Positions 15,769-24,454 of a stretch of DNA of 53,592 nt are shown one piece after another. The notes beneath the pieces are model-generated. The model saw only the letters and a list, made by a program, of their open reading frames with translations, was not told where the DNA came from and made no database searches. Position 1 is the first letter of the stretch; every line of letters begins with the position of its first letter. This DNA comes from an uncultured Bacteroides sp. (GTDB lineage: Bacteria > Bacteroidota > Bacteroidia > Bacteroidales > Bacteroidaceae), in contig CASDXG010000052.1 of the NCBI GenBank assembly GCA_949285025.1, forward strand, positions 1-53,592, given 5' to 3'. The position numbers were made by a program, and so were the translations under genes.

Positions 15769-16542
15769 ATGACAAAAGAAGATATAATAAAACCGGAAAA
15801 TCTCGTCTACCAAAAGCCACGCCTACTCAATGATAACCCCATGCACTACTGTCCGGGATGCAGTCATGGAGTCGTACACAAATTAATTGCAGAAGTCATC
15901 GATGAAATGGGAATGGCAGAAAAAACAATCGGAATCAGTCCGGTAGGATGTGCCGTATTCATGTACAACTATTTGGACATTGACTGTCAGGAAGCCGCAC
16001 ACGGACGCGCACCCGCTTTGGCATCGGCCATCAAACGCCTTTGGCCGGACCGCTTGGTATTTACTTACCAAGGTGACGGAGATCTGGCATGTATCGGTAC
16101 AGCAGAAACCATCCATGCACTGAACAGAGGGGAAAACATTACCATTATCTTTATAAACAATGCCATATATGGTATGACTGGCGGACAAATGGCTCCCACA
16201 ACTTTATTAGGAATGAAAACAGCAACATGTCCATACGGACGCATCCCTGAAATACATGGATACCCGCTAAAGGTAACGGAAATAGCAGCAACTCTTGAAG
16301 GCACATGCTATGTCACAAGACAAGCTGTGCATACAGTCGCCGCAATACGGCGGGCAAAGAAAGCAATCCGCAAAGCCTTTGAGAACTCAATGCAAGGAAA
16401 AGGCTCCAATCTGGTGGAAATTGTTTCCACCTGTAACTCGGGATGGAAAATGACTCCTGAAGCTGCAAACAAATGGATGGAAGAACATATGTTCCCATTT
16501 TATCCGTTGGGCGATCTGAAAGATACAAGCGAAACGAAATAA
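15769..16542 (+). CDS. korB: 2-oxoacid:ferredoxin oxidoreductase beta subunit (TPP-binding)
   Basis: The 257-residue subunit binds thiamine diphosphate and Mg2+. It shows HYCPGCSHG at 26-34, PVGCAVFMYNYLDIDC with two further Cys, and the cofactor motif GDGD (102-105) leading to FINNAIYGMTGGQ (128-140). The frame is open back to 15691, but that stretch overlaps the small membrane-protein gene. The ATG at 15769 has a good SD (AAGGAGA at 15757-15763), so I choose it. It works with the alpha, gamma and delta subunits of the same operon. Confidence 0.93.
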   Translation: MTKEDIIKPENLVYQKPRLLNDNPMHYCPGCSHGVVHKLIAEVIDEMGMAEKTIGISPVGCAVFMYNYLDIDCQEAAHGRAPALASAIKRLWPDRLVFTYQGDGDLACIGTAETIHALNRGENITIIFINNAIYGMTGGQMAPTTLLGMKTATCPYGRIPEIHGYPLKVTEIAATLEGTCYVTRQAVHTVAAIRRAKKAIRKAFENSMQGKGSNLVEIVSTCNSGWKMTPEAANKWMEEHMFPFYPLGDLKDTSETK

Positions 16543-16568
16543 ATTCAACCGAATAAAACGTGAAAAAT

Positions 16569-17111
16569 ATGAAAGAAGAAATCATTATAGCAGGATTCGG
16601 TGGACAAGGAGTCTTGTCAATGGGTAAGATTCTTGCCTATTCAGGACTGATGGAAGACAAAGAAGTTACATGGATGCCTGCATACGGACCTGAACAACGT
16701 GGCGGGACGGCTAATGTAACAGTTATTATAAGTGATGAACGAATCTCGTCGCCTATCCTGAGCAAATACGATACAGCTATTATTCTGAACCAACCTTCTT
16801 TGGCAAAATTTGAGAACAAGATCAAACCGGGCGGCGTTCTGATATACGACGGATACGGAATAATCAACCCTCCGACCCGCAAAGATATCCGGATTTTCCG
16901 AATTGATGCAATGGATGAAGCCAACGAACGGAAAATGGCAAAGACATTCAATATGATTGTATTAGGAGGACTTCTGAAAATACGCCCCATCGTTTCTATC
17001 GAAAGCGTAATAAAAGCTTTACGGAAAACGCTCCCCGAACGTCACCATCATCTCATTCCTATGAATGAAGAAGCTATAAGAATCGGAATGGACATCATAA
17101 AAGAAATCTAA
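16569..17111 (+). CDS. korC: 2-oxoacid:ferredoxin oxidoreductase gamma subunit
   Basis: The 180-residue subunit belongs to the POR/KOR gamma family, which supplies part of the CoA-binding and catalytic interface. Landmarks are IIIAGFGGQGVLSMGKILAY near the N-terminus and WMPAYGPEQRGGTANVTVIIS, both highly characteristic. A GTG nine bases upstream (16560) is in frame and could start a product three residues longer; ATG at 16569 is the simpler choice. It is the last gene of the operon, followed by an inverted repeat. Confidence 0.93.
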   Translation: MKEEIIIAGFGGQGVLSMGKILAYSGLMEDKEVTWMPAYGPEQRGGTANVTVIISDERISSPILSKYDTAIILNQPSLAKFENKIKPGGVLIYDGYGIINPPTRKDIRIFRIDAMDEANERKMAKTFNMIVLGGLLKIRPIVSIESVIKALRKTLPERHHHLIPMNEEAIRIGMDIIKEI

Positions 17112-17133
17112 AAGATTCTTTCCGAACAAGCAG

Positions 17134-17175
17134 AGGCACGAATTATATGCAACAAAAAACATATAATCCGTGCCT
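17134..17175 (+). terminator. terminator after the kor operon
   Basis: AGGCACGAATTATATG (17134-17149) pairs with 17160-17175 with a single mismatch around a 10-base A-rich loop. The right arm runs into TTATTCT. It lies 22 bases after the gamma-subunit stop. Confidence 0.7.
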
Positions 17176-17235
17176 TTATTCTGCAATTATTTCGGATTAT
17201 TAATGTTTCTGACTGAACTTTTCGTTTTAATATCG

Positions 17236-17243
17236 TATCTTTG
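17236..17243 (+). promoter_or_regulatory. -7 box immediately before the porin gene
   Basis: TATCTTTG matches TAnnTTTG exactly but ends only 5 bases before the ATG at 17249. If used, transcription would start at or next to the start codon, giving a leaderless mRNA. Confidence 0.55.
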
Positions 17244-17248
17244 CCAAC

Positions 17249-19354
17249 ATGATAAAGAAGATACTCTTTTTTGTTTTATTGAATCTAACCTGCGGAATAA
17301 TCACCGCTCAGAATACAATACAAAATCAATATAATCAGCTTGGAGGATCAGCTTCCGGGTTGGGACAAAACTTATATGACCGCAATGGCAATCCAATAGA
17401 TACCACTGCTGTCATTGACGCAAGCACAATCCCCATAGGACTCTTCTCATGGACGGTAGACGAACGCTTTGGAAACATGTATCGAATTCCGGTGGATACA
17501 TTGCAACACAACTTTCAAAACACAAATGACACCGGAGGAGAAACCGGACATTATTCGTTTTTGGGAAATCTGGGCGCTCCACGCTTATCTCATGTTTTTT
17601 TCGACAGAAAAGACCCGAGCCAACTGTTTTTTACCGATCCGTACGATTTCTTCTTAAAAAATGCCGGGAACATTGTCTATACGAATACGAAGTCTCCTTT
17701 TACCAACATAAGCTATTTCAAGCAAGGAGGAAGCCGTGATGGAGAAGAAAGATTTAAAGCTTACTTCGCAGTCAACGTAAACAAGCGGTTTGGATTCGGA
17801 TTTGATGCTGACTATATTTACGGGCGAGGCAAATATGCCAATCAGTCTACAGCTCTCTTCAACGGAGATCTATTCTCTTATTATCACGGGGATAAATACG
17901 ACATGCATTTAAATTTCATTTACGACAATTTGAAAATGGCAGAGAATGGCGGTATCATAGACGATCGCTTTATCTCATTCCCCGATATCATGGCCGAAGG
18001 AGGACAAACATATGATGATAAGGAAATACCCACGAACTTAGCAAATATATGGAATCGGAATACGGGATATCATGCATTTCTTACCCATTGCTATAACCTG
18101 GGATTTTATCGTGACAATCCGGACAAGGCCGATACTGTCAACACAAAAGTATTTGTTCCTGTCACAAGTTTCATACATACAATGAAAGTTGACATGAACA
18201 AACGGCAATACATTTCCTATGATGATGAACAAAACCGGAATTATTTCCAAAATCATTATCTGGGAACAGACTCATTTGACATAACCAAAACACTTACAAT
18301 AAAAAATACCTTCGGAATTTCTCTGCGGGAAGGTTTCAATAAATGGGCAAAAGCAGGACTGACTGCTTTCGTAAGTTTTGAACACCGGAACTTCACATTA
18401 ACAGATACTGTTGCAGGCGTTCCTCATCAACGCATTGCTACAAACCACAAAGAGAATGTCTTGTCTGTCGGAGGACAACTCATCAAAGAACAAGGTAAGC
18501 TGTTACATTATAACGTAACGGGGGAAGTTGTCCTTGCAGGAGAAGACATCGGACAGTTCAGTGTAGAGGGAAAAGGCGACTTAAACTTCCGCTTGTTCAA
18601 CGACACAGTCCGCCTTGAAGCCAATGCCTATATAAAGAATCTTAACCCGACTTTCTACTATCGCCACTTCCATTCCAAGCATTATTGGTGGGATCATGAC
18701 CTTTCAGAAATCATGAAATCACGCATCGAAGGCTGCCTGAGTATCGACAAATGGAGAACCCGATTGAAAGCCGGATTTGAAAACATTACCAATTATACGT
18801 ATTTAGACAACACCTCTGTCAAATATACAACGACAGAAAACGAACAAGAAATCACATCCTATAAGAATAATATTGCCGTCACTCAAAATCCAGGAAGCAT
18901 TCAAGTTTTCAGTGCATCCCTACAACAAGACTTCAAACTGGGAATCTTTCACCTGGACAATGAGATAACTTACCAGACATCAAGCAATCAAGAGGTGCTG
19001 CCCCTACCCGACTTAGTCCTATATCATAACCTCTATTTAAAATTTGCTCTTGCGAAAAAAGTCTTAAAAATCGAAATGGGAGCAGACATGCGATACTTTA
19101 CCCAATATTATGCACCGGATTATGCACCGGCAATCGGGCAGTTCTACTTACAAAACAAAGACAATAAGTACAAATTGGGAGGCTTTCCTTTAGTAAATGC
19201 TTACATCAATATCCATCTGAAACGCACCCGACTGTTTGTATCAATGTACAATATTGTCGAGCCGAAAGGTGATAAAAGTTATTTCCAAGCCCCACATTAC
19301 CCTTTAAATCCGCGCTGTCTAAAATTCGGACTTTCATGGAATTTCTTCGACTAA
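17249..19354 (+). CDS. putative outer-membrane porin (Porin_10-like beta-barrel)
   Basis: A 701-residue exported protein: signal peptide MIKKILFFVLLNLTCGIITAQ, then a long protein rich in alternating aromatic and polar strands, ending with LSWNFFD, an aromatic C-terminus as in outer-membrane barrels. The block FFTDPYDFFLKNAGNIVYTNTKSPFTNISYFKQG resembles the 'putative porin' family of Bacteroidetes. No TonB box, plug or carboxypeptidase-like domain is seen, so it is not SusC-like. It leads a likely unit with the solute-binding protein (18-base gap) and the oxidoreductase. The ATG follows a promoter-like box very closely; no other Met is available before the signal peptide core. Confidence 0.75.
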   Translation: MIKKILFFVLLNLTCGIITAQNTIQNQYNQLGGSASGLGQNLYDRNGNPIDTTAVIDASTIPIGLFSWTVDERFGNMYRIPVDTLQHNFQNTNDTGGETGHYSFLGNLGAPRLSHVFFDRKDPSQLFFTDPYDFFLKNAGNIVYTNTKSPFTNISYFKQGGSRDGEERFKAYFAVNVNKRFGFGFDADYIYGRGKYANQSTALFNGDLFSYYHGDKYDMHLNFIYDNLKMAENGGIIDDRFISFPDIMAEGGQTYDDKEIPTNLANIWNRNTGYHAFLTHCYNLGFYRDNPDKADTVNTKVFVPVTSFIHTMKVDMNKRQYISYDDEQNRNYFQNHYLGTDSFDITKTLTIKNTFGISLREGFNKWAKAGLTAFVSFEHRNFTLTDTVAGVPHQRIATNHKENVLSVGGQLIKEQGKLLHYNVTGEVVLAGEDIGQFSVEGKGDLNFRLFNDTVRLEANAYIKNLNPTFYYRHFHSKHYWWDHDLSEIMKSRIEGCLSIDKWRTRLKAGFENITNYTYLDNTSVKYTTTENEQEITSYKNNIAVTQNPGSIQVFSASLQQDFKLGIFHLDNEITYQTSSNQEVLPLPDLVLYHNLYLKFALAKKVLKIEMGADMRYFTQYYAPDYAPAIGQFYLQNKDNKYKLGGFPLVNAYINIHLKRTRLFVSMYNIVEPKGDKSYFQAPHYPLNPRCLKFGLSWNFFD

Positions 19355-19372
19355 CAAAGCGAACTCCGATAT

Positions 19373-20200
19373 ATGAACTTAACAAGAATCATTAAATATA
19401 CCGTTTGTATATTGATAATATTTCTCGGATTTATTTTATACAACTCGGAAAAAGATGACAGGACCACCGCTCATTTTTATCCCCGTACATATGCAGAAAT
19501 CAAAGAAAGCGGCGTCTTACGAGCTGTAACCGACTTTAATTCCATAAGCTATTACATCACAGACGATACAATACAAGGGTTCGACTATGAGCTTTTACAT
19601 GCATTTGCCCGGAACAAGCAACTGAAATTAGAACTTGTACCTGAAATAAGCTTTGAAAAAAGATTGGAAGGTATAATCACCGGGAAATACGACATATTAG
19701 CAGCCGGTACAGTTATAACATCCAATTTCCGGGATTCTTTATTGTTCACACACCCGTTGCTATTAAGCAAACAAGTACTTGTTCAACGGAAAAAGACGGA
19801 CGATAATGACAGCTGCTATATAGACAACCAACTAAAACTAGCTAAAAAGACGATCTATACCAGCAAGAATTCTCCGGCAATACTACGCATCAACAACCTG
19901 ATGGATGAGATAGGAGACACCATTTACATACAGGAAATCGAACACTATGGCCCGGAACAATTAATAGCAATGGTAGCGGAGAAAGACATCGACTATGCCG
20001 TTTGCGACCAGAACATAGCAGAAGCCTCAACAAAAGACTTCCCGAATATAGACATTCATACAGACATCGGTTTCAACCAATTCTATGCTTGGGGAGTAAA
20101 TAAAACGTCATCTTCTCTATTAGACAGTCTGAACTGCTGGCTGGACATGTATAAAACAGGCCGAGAATATGAAACACTCTACAAGAAATATTTCCACTAA
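19373..20200 (+). CDS. membrane-anchored solute-binding protein family 3 (MltF N-domain-like)
   Basis: A 275-residue protein with an N-terminal hydrophobic anchor (about 8-24, YTVCILIIFLGFILY) and a periplasmic family 3 solute-binding domain. Typical blocks are ESGVLRAVTDFNSISYYI, GFDYELLHAFARNKQLKLELVP and YDILAAGTVITSNFRDSLLFTHPL. The domain also forms the N-terminal half of MltF, but no lytic transglycosylase domain follows here. No ABC permease or ATPase is nearby, so it is an orphan binding protein. The ligand is unknown, perhaps amino-acid or peptidoglycan-derived. It lies between a porin and a Gfo/Idh/MocA oxidoreductase in one apparent operon. Confidence 0.8.
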   Translation: MNLTRIIKYTVCILIIFLGFILYNSEKDDRTTAHFYPRTYAEIKESGVLRAVTDFNSISYYITDDTIQGFDYELLHAFARNKQLKLELVPEISFEKRLEGIITGKYDILAAGTVITSNFRDSLLFTHPLLLSKQVLVQRKKTDDNDSCYIDNQLKLAKKTIYTSKNSPAILRINNLMDEIGDTIYIQEIEHYGPEQLIAMVAEKDIDYAVCDQNIAEASTKDFPNIDIHTDIGFNQFYAWGVNKTSSSLLDSLNCWLDMYKTGREYETLYKKYFH

Positions 20201-20215
20201 ATCATAAATATTGCC

Positions 20216-21205
20216 ATGATAAAATTAGATACCGTACAATGGGGGTTTATCGGATGCGGAGAAGTTACCGAGAAAAAAAGCGGTCCTGCGTTCAATATGA
20301 TAGAAGGATCACGCGTTGTTGCCGTAATGAGTCGTGACAAAGAAAAGGTCAAATCATACGCACGCCGCCACAATATACCTAAATGGTACACAGATGCTCA
20401 AGAACTTATTGGCGATGAAGACGTTAATGCAATCTATATTGCAACCCCTCCGTCCTCACATGCCACATATGCCATCATGGCTATGAAAGCAGGAAAACCC
20501 GTTTACATTGAGAAACCAATGGCTGCAACCTACGAAGATTGCGCCCGCATCAACCGCATCTCTCAGGAAACAGGCATTCCTTGTTTTGTAGCATATTACC
20601 GCCGCTACCTTCCCTACTTCCATAAAGTCAGACAACTTGTAGAAGACGGAGAAATAGGAAATGTCATAAACATCCAAATCCGTTTTGCACAACCTCCCCG
20701 TGACCTTGACTATAACAGCACCAATCTTCCATGGAGAGTGCAGCCCGATATTGCAGGGGGCGGATATTTTTACGACCTTGCACCGCATCAACTCGATTTA
20801 TTACAGGATATGTTTGGATGCATCCTCGAAGCGGAAGGATACAAAAGCAACCGGGGACATTTATATCAGGCAGAAGACACAATCAGTGCATGCTTCAAAT
20901 TTGAATCGGGACTCGTGGGTTCCGGATCATGGTGTTTCGTTGCACACGAATCAGCAAAAGAAGATCGTATCGAAATCATCGGAGACAAAGGTATGATTTG
21001 CTTCTCCGTTTTCACCTACGAGCCTATTGCTTTACATACACAACGAGGACGAGAAGAAATCCTTCCTCCCAATCCCCCGCATGTACAACTGCCCCTCATA
21101 AAAGCAATAGTGGAACATTTACAGGGAAAGGCCATCTGCACATGCGACGGAGTCAGCGCAACCCCAACCAATTGGGTAATGGATCGTATCTTAAACAAGC
21201 TATAA
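20216..21205 (+). CDS. Gfo/Idh/MocA family oxidoreductase
   Basis: A 329-residue NAD(P)-dependent dehydrogenase of the glucose-fructose oxidoreductase/inositol dehydrogenase family, likely acting on a sugar or polyol in the cytoplasm. The Rossmann motif reads WGFIGCGEVTE (9-19), and the hallmark EKPMA with the catalytic Lys is at 99-103. The second domain has GGGYFYDLAPHQLDLLQ, containing the usual His. No signal peptide. It starts 15 bases after the binding-protein gene. Substrate cannot be predicted from sequence. Confidence 0.88.
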   Translation: MIKLDTVQWGFIGCGEVTEKKSGPAFNMIEGSRVVAVMSRDKEKVKSYARRHNIPKWYTDAQELIGDEDVNAIYIATPPSSHATYAIMAMKAGKPVYIEKPMAATYEDCARINRISQETGIPCFVAYYRRYLPYFHKVRQLVEDGEIGNVINIQIRFAQPPRDLDYNSTNLPWRVQPDIAGGGYFYDLAPHQLDLLQDMFGCILEAEGYKSNRGHLYQAEDTISACFKFESGLVGSGSWCFVAHESAKEDRIEIIGDKGMICFSVFTYEPIALHTQRGREEILPPNPPHVQLPLIKAIVEHLQGKAICTCDGVSATPTNWVMDRILNKL

Positions 21206-21231
21206 TCCCCAATAAAATACCTCGAAAAATA

Positions 21232-21276
21232 AAAAGAGACGTTGCGGTGTTTTGCACCAAACGTCTCTTTGTTTTT
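21232..21276. terminator. bidirectional terminator between convergent genes
   Basis: AAAGAGACGTT...GGTG pairs with CACC-AAACGTCTCTTT across a short loop, with A-rich flank on the left and GTTTTT on the right. It separates the oxidoreductase stop (21205) from the minus-strand FadL-like stop (21301). Confidence 0.8.
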
Positions 21277-21300
21277 ATAAACAATCACAATGAAATACAA

Positions 21301-23043
21301 CTAAAAACGAACCCCCATCGTAAATAGCAGCTGATGTCTGTCGTTATTTACTTTGGCCGCCGGATTTCTCCCCACAATATAATCGTCCGAACCGTTGCTC
21401 TCATACAAGTAATCATCGAAAAGATAGAAATCGGCCTTATAGAAATCATACTTATAAGCTACGTCCGCATAAAACAGACGCCCACGATATCCCAACCCGA
21501 CAGTCAGCGTGTTACGGCTCTTCAGATTAAAATATTCCGGATCGGTACGCGTTTCATCGTAATAAATGTACTGCGCATCACTGACAGATTGTATATCCGG
21601 AGTATAACGTACAGAAGTTTCTTTTATAGGAGATGTCACGTAGTTATATCCGGCACGCAAGCTGAAATTCTCAGACAGTTTTGCTTCCATTCCCACACGA
21701 AACGTGTGACTTGCATCCAGATATTTATCTACAGCATCATTAACGGCCGACAACTCATACCCGTCAAGGTCATGATATTTTGAAGAAGCATAGTTTGCAT
21801 ACTCATATTCTGCCCCAACAGCCAACACATCGCTTACGGTCGTTCCCAAACTTACATTGAATTTCCACGGGGTTGTCAGTTTCTGATCAAGGAAATAACT
21901 CCCGTCTCCCGAATAATAATCAGCCAGATTTTCCGTACCGTTCACACCGTCTCCATCAGGAATATTAGCCGTTTCATAATAAACATCCGAATTCAGGGAA
22001 GCAGTATAACTGTCTGTCAGTGAATACCAAATCGGGGTATGAACAGCAAAACCGATACGGAACGGAGAATACTCGAAGGGACGTAAAATGGCACCTAACT
22101 TCAAATCGAATCCTGACCCTTCGGTCCGGAACCAATTTTCCAGTGTAAATCCGCCGTCACCCTGCATCAGAAAGCCTGCATCATCTTGGGCATCGACGAA
22201 AAGATTCTCCGAATAAGAAGAATAACGCGTATAATCAATGTCGTACACACCTAAAGTTACTCCCACATAGAAACGGTCTTTTATATTGAAAGCCACATTG
22301 AAATCATATACATCAATACCACCTTGTTCCCTACTGAAGTAATTGCCGTCTATACCATTCCAGCCTTGAATAAGAAAAGGTTCTCCTGTAACACCTTCAC
22401 CGGCATTCGGATTCCGATACGGATTATACACCAAGTCCATTCTGACTCCCATAGAAGAAAGGAAAGGAGTGCCGTAATAACCCCGACTTGTATACGGATT
22501 TTCCGCATCGAAAAGAGCATCCAAATCGCCTTGAGCGCCATAATAATAATCTCCGCCTCCATAAGTAGCACCCATAAGCATATCAGCCATCTGCCAGGTC
22601 AACGAGTGTCCGTCCAAATTTCCTCCTGACGAGAACTGTCGGTTAAAGTTTGCCGCTTTATGATAATTAAAGCCGAAATTCAGATAACGCAAAGCCGTTT
22701 GATTTCCAACCTTCGAACTGTATACAAAACCTATCTGATCAAACGATGCACGCGTGCGGTCATTTTTCTTTACAGTGCCGTTAAAATCACTCGTCGCAAT
22801 GTTTTTATTGAAACCAAATGTCAGAGAAACATCGTTACTACGAAACAATCCAATTCCTGCCGGATTCGTTCCCATTACTGAAATATCGGCACCCAATGCT
22901 CCCATAGCGCCTCCCATTCCGACAAAACGTGCCGTACCATTTAATTCATTTCCTATATTACGTACAGCATCATAATGAGTCTGTGCCCCAACAGGGAGCA
23001 CAGTCATTAACGATGCAAGTATAAATATCGATCTGTTCTTCAT
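21301..23043 (-). CDS. FadL/OmpP1-like outer-membrane transport protein
   Basis: A 580-residue outer-membrane barrel. It has a signal peptide (MKNRSIFILASLMTVLPVGAQ), then GTARFVGMGGAMGALGADISVMGTNPAGIG, whose NPAG motif is the hallmark of the FadL/OmpP1/TodX family. Many beta-strands follow, ending in LLFTMGVRF with a C-terminal Phe. Members import hydrophobic compounds; Bacteroides homologues are often labelled 'hemin receptor', but I see no haem-specific motif. The frame is open further upstream (to 23121), but that extension would overlap the previous gene; ATG at 23043 precedes the signal peptide. It lies 31 bases after the Arg/Ser-rich protein gene, so the two are probably co-transcribed. 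Confidence 0.82.
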   Translation of the reverse strand: MKNRSIFILASLMTVLPVGAQTHYDAVRNIGNELNGTARFVGMGGAMGALGADISVMGTNPAGIGLFRSNDVSLTFGFNKNIATSDFNGTVKKNDRTRASFDQIGFVYSSKVGNQTALRYLNFGFNYHKAANFNRQFSSGGNLDGHSLTWQMADMLMGATYGGGDYYYGAQGDLDALFDAENPYTSRGYYGTPFLSSMGVRMDLVYNPYRNPNAGEGVTGEPFLIQGWNGIDGNYFSREQGGIDVYDFNVAFNIKDRFYVGVTLGVYDIDYTRYSSYSENLFVDAQDDAGFLMQGDGGFTLENWFRTEGSGFDLKLGAILRPFEYSPFRIGFAVHTPIWYSLTDSYTASLNSDVYYETANIPDGDGVNGTENLADYYSGDGSYFLDQKLTTPWKFNVSLGTTVSDVLAVGAEYEYANYASSKYHDLDGYELSAVNDAVDKYLDASHTFRVGMEAKLSENFSLRAGYNYVTSPIKETSVRYTPDIQSVSDAQYIYYDETRTDPEYFNLKSRNTLTVGLGYRGRLFYADVAYKYDFYKADFYLFDDYLYESNGSDDYIVGRNPAAKVNNDRHQLLFTMGVRF

Positions 23044-23074
23044 TTGCTTACTATTTAAATAACAACATATTCCT

Positions 23075-24298
23075 TTATCTTCTGCCACGTGATCCACCAC
23101 CGGAGCGCGAGCCTCCTCCACCGGAACTGCGCGTGGTAGTCGTTCCGCTACTGCGCCCTATGCGACTGCCTGTAGAACTTCTGTTAATCGTACTGCGTGT
23201 CGATGACGAATTGCGCTGATAAGTGCTACGTGTACTGCTCGGTCTGTTATAGGAAGAACGTGTGCGTGAAGTTGAGTTTGTACCGGGACGCATATAACTC
23301 GCATTCGGCCTTGACGTAGAACGAACCGTAGAACTGTTACGTATGACAGAGCTCCCCTGACGGACAGACCGCGTTGTACGACCTACACCATTCGTTCTGT
23401 CTGATGGTCTGACAACTCGTCCCAAAGAACGGGTCGAAGCGTTCCGGCTGCGTATCGAACTGTTCCGGCGTACAGCAGAAGAACGGTTCATGTTAGAATT
23501 ACCATGTGCAACCGAATAATTGCGGTTATGTGAAGTAGCCGGCCGCGTCTGATAGCGTCCAGGACGGCGATCGGTATATCCGGGATGCCCCCATCCTCCC
23601 GGTCCTCCATAGTATGCATAATACGGATGATGGTGCCATGCCGGTCCCCAATAGCCGCCCCAATAAGGACCATGCCAGAATGGATCGTACCAACCATAAT
23701 GCCAAGGCGACCTCCATCCCCACGTAAAGCTCCATCCCGGTCCGTAAATTCCCCAGTGTACATGCCAATCCCACCATAACGGGTTGCTGTATGTCGGAAA
23801 TACATATGCATATAAACCGTCATCATAAATGTTCCAATTCCACGAAGGATACAGCCCATAAACTACATCCCAATACAATGGACTACTCACCGGAATAGCA
23901 TAACGCGGATTACGGAAACGCACAATCCGCATAGCATATTCATAATCACTGTCCGACCCGTCAAATCCTCCAATCCATTCTCCGCGTTCTTCGTAGGGCT
24001 TCTCTTCTATCACCAAAGCATCTTCTTCGGCTTTAAATGTATAATCCTTCGAAGTATAACGGCGATTGTATTCATCAACATCTCTCGTCCTGCCTGATTT
24101 ATCTTTCACAACAATTGCAGGAGTTGATGCCGTTTGTTCCGGCAATTTCGTAATCTCCTTCGACGATGTTGAAACAACAGTGGTCTTTTCTACCTTTTTT
24201 TCTTTCTTCGGCACGAAGTAAAGATCGTCATTACTCTGTGCCATAACCGCAAAAGGCAAGCCGGCCATCAGCAATAAAGCAAAAACTTTCTCTTTCAT
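23075..24298 (-). CDS. exported protein with aromatic/Gly/His-rich core and Arg/Ser-rich tail (unknown)
   Basis: A 407-residue protein with a signal peptide (MKEKVFALLLMAGLPFAVMAQ). Residues about 20-135 are polar and charged. About 140-245 is extremely rich in Trp, Tyr, Gly, His and Pro (for example HWGIYGPGWSFTWGWRSPWH). About 250-407 is low-complexity Arg/Ser/Thr/Asn, ending in an RGG-like GGGGSRSGGGSRGRR. The tail is strongly basic and likely disordered. I do not recognise a functional family; similar proteins in Bacteroidetes are hypothetical. Its gene shares a promoter with, and lies just before, the FadL-like gene, pointing to an envelope role. Nucleic-acid, polysaccharide or LPS binding by the basic tail is conceivable but untested. 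Confidence 0.75.
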   Translation of the reverse strand: MKEKVFALLLMAGLPFAVMAQSNDDLYFVPKKEKKVEKTTVVSTSSKEITKLPEQTASTPAIVVKDKSGRTRDVDEYNRRYTSKDYTFKAEEDALVIEEKPYEERGEWIGGFDGSDSDYEYAMRIVRFRNPRYAIPVSSPLYWDVVYGLYPSWNWNIYDDGLYAYVFPTYSNPLWWDWHVHWGIYGPGWSFTWGWRSPWHYGWYDPFWHGPYWGGYWGPAWHHHPYYAYYGGPGGWGHPGYTDRRPGRYQTRPATSHNRNYSVAHGNSNMNRSSAVRRNSSIRSRNASTRSLGRVVRPSDRTNGVGRTTRSVRQGSSVIRNSSTVRSTSRPNASYMRPGTNSTSRTRSSYNRPSSTRSTYQRNSSSTRSTINRSSTGSRIGRSSGTTTTRSSGGGGSRSGGGSRGRR

Positions 24299-24348
24299 AT
24301 CACTATTGTAATTAATTATTATATTCCAATATTCTTTTTTCTCTGTTA

Positions 24349-24378
24349 CAAATTTACGGAGATATTTATCCTTTTCAA
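24349..24378 (-). promoter_or_regulatory. promoter of the Arg/Ser-rich protein - FadL-like unit
   Basis: On the minus strand TTG (24378-24376) is followed after 19 bases by TAAATTTG (24356-24349), fitting the Bacteroides -33/-7 pattern. The leader before the ATG at 24298 is about 45 bases. Confidence 0.65.
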
Positions 24379-24421
24379 GTAGAAATTCCCTATTTTACAA
24401 TAGGATTTTCCCTATTTTACC

Positions 24422-24429
24422 TACTTTTG
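24422..24429 (+). promoter_or_regulatory. -7 box for prmA-thiD
   Basis: TACTTTTG matches TAnnTTTG and ends 25 bases before the prmA ATG. The spacing to the start codon is the same as for lepA and transketolase. Confidence 0.6.
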
Positions 24430-24454
24430 CAATAGAAATAATGTCCTTATATAT

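Noticed and set aside
17249-19354. SusC-like TonB-dependent receptor
   Set aside because: No TonB box, plug domain or CarboxypepD_reg-like domain, and only 701 residues; a Porin_10-like barrel fits better.
23043-23121. N-terminal extension of the FadL-like protein
   Set aside because: It overlaps the 3' end of the Arg/Ser-rich gene and would put 26 non-signal residues before a good signal peptide.
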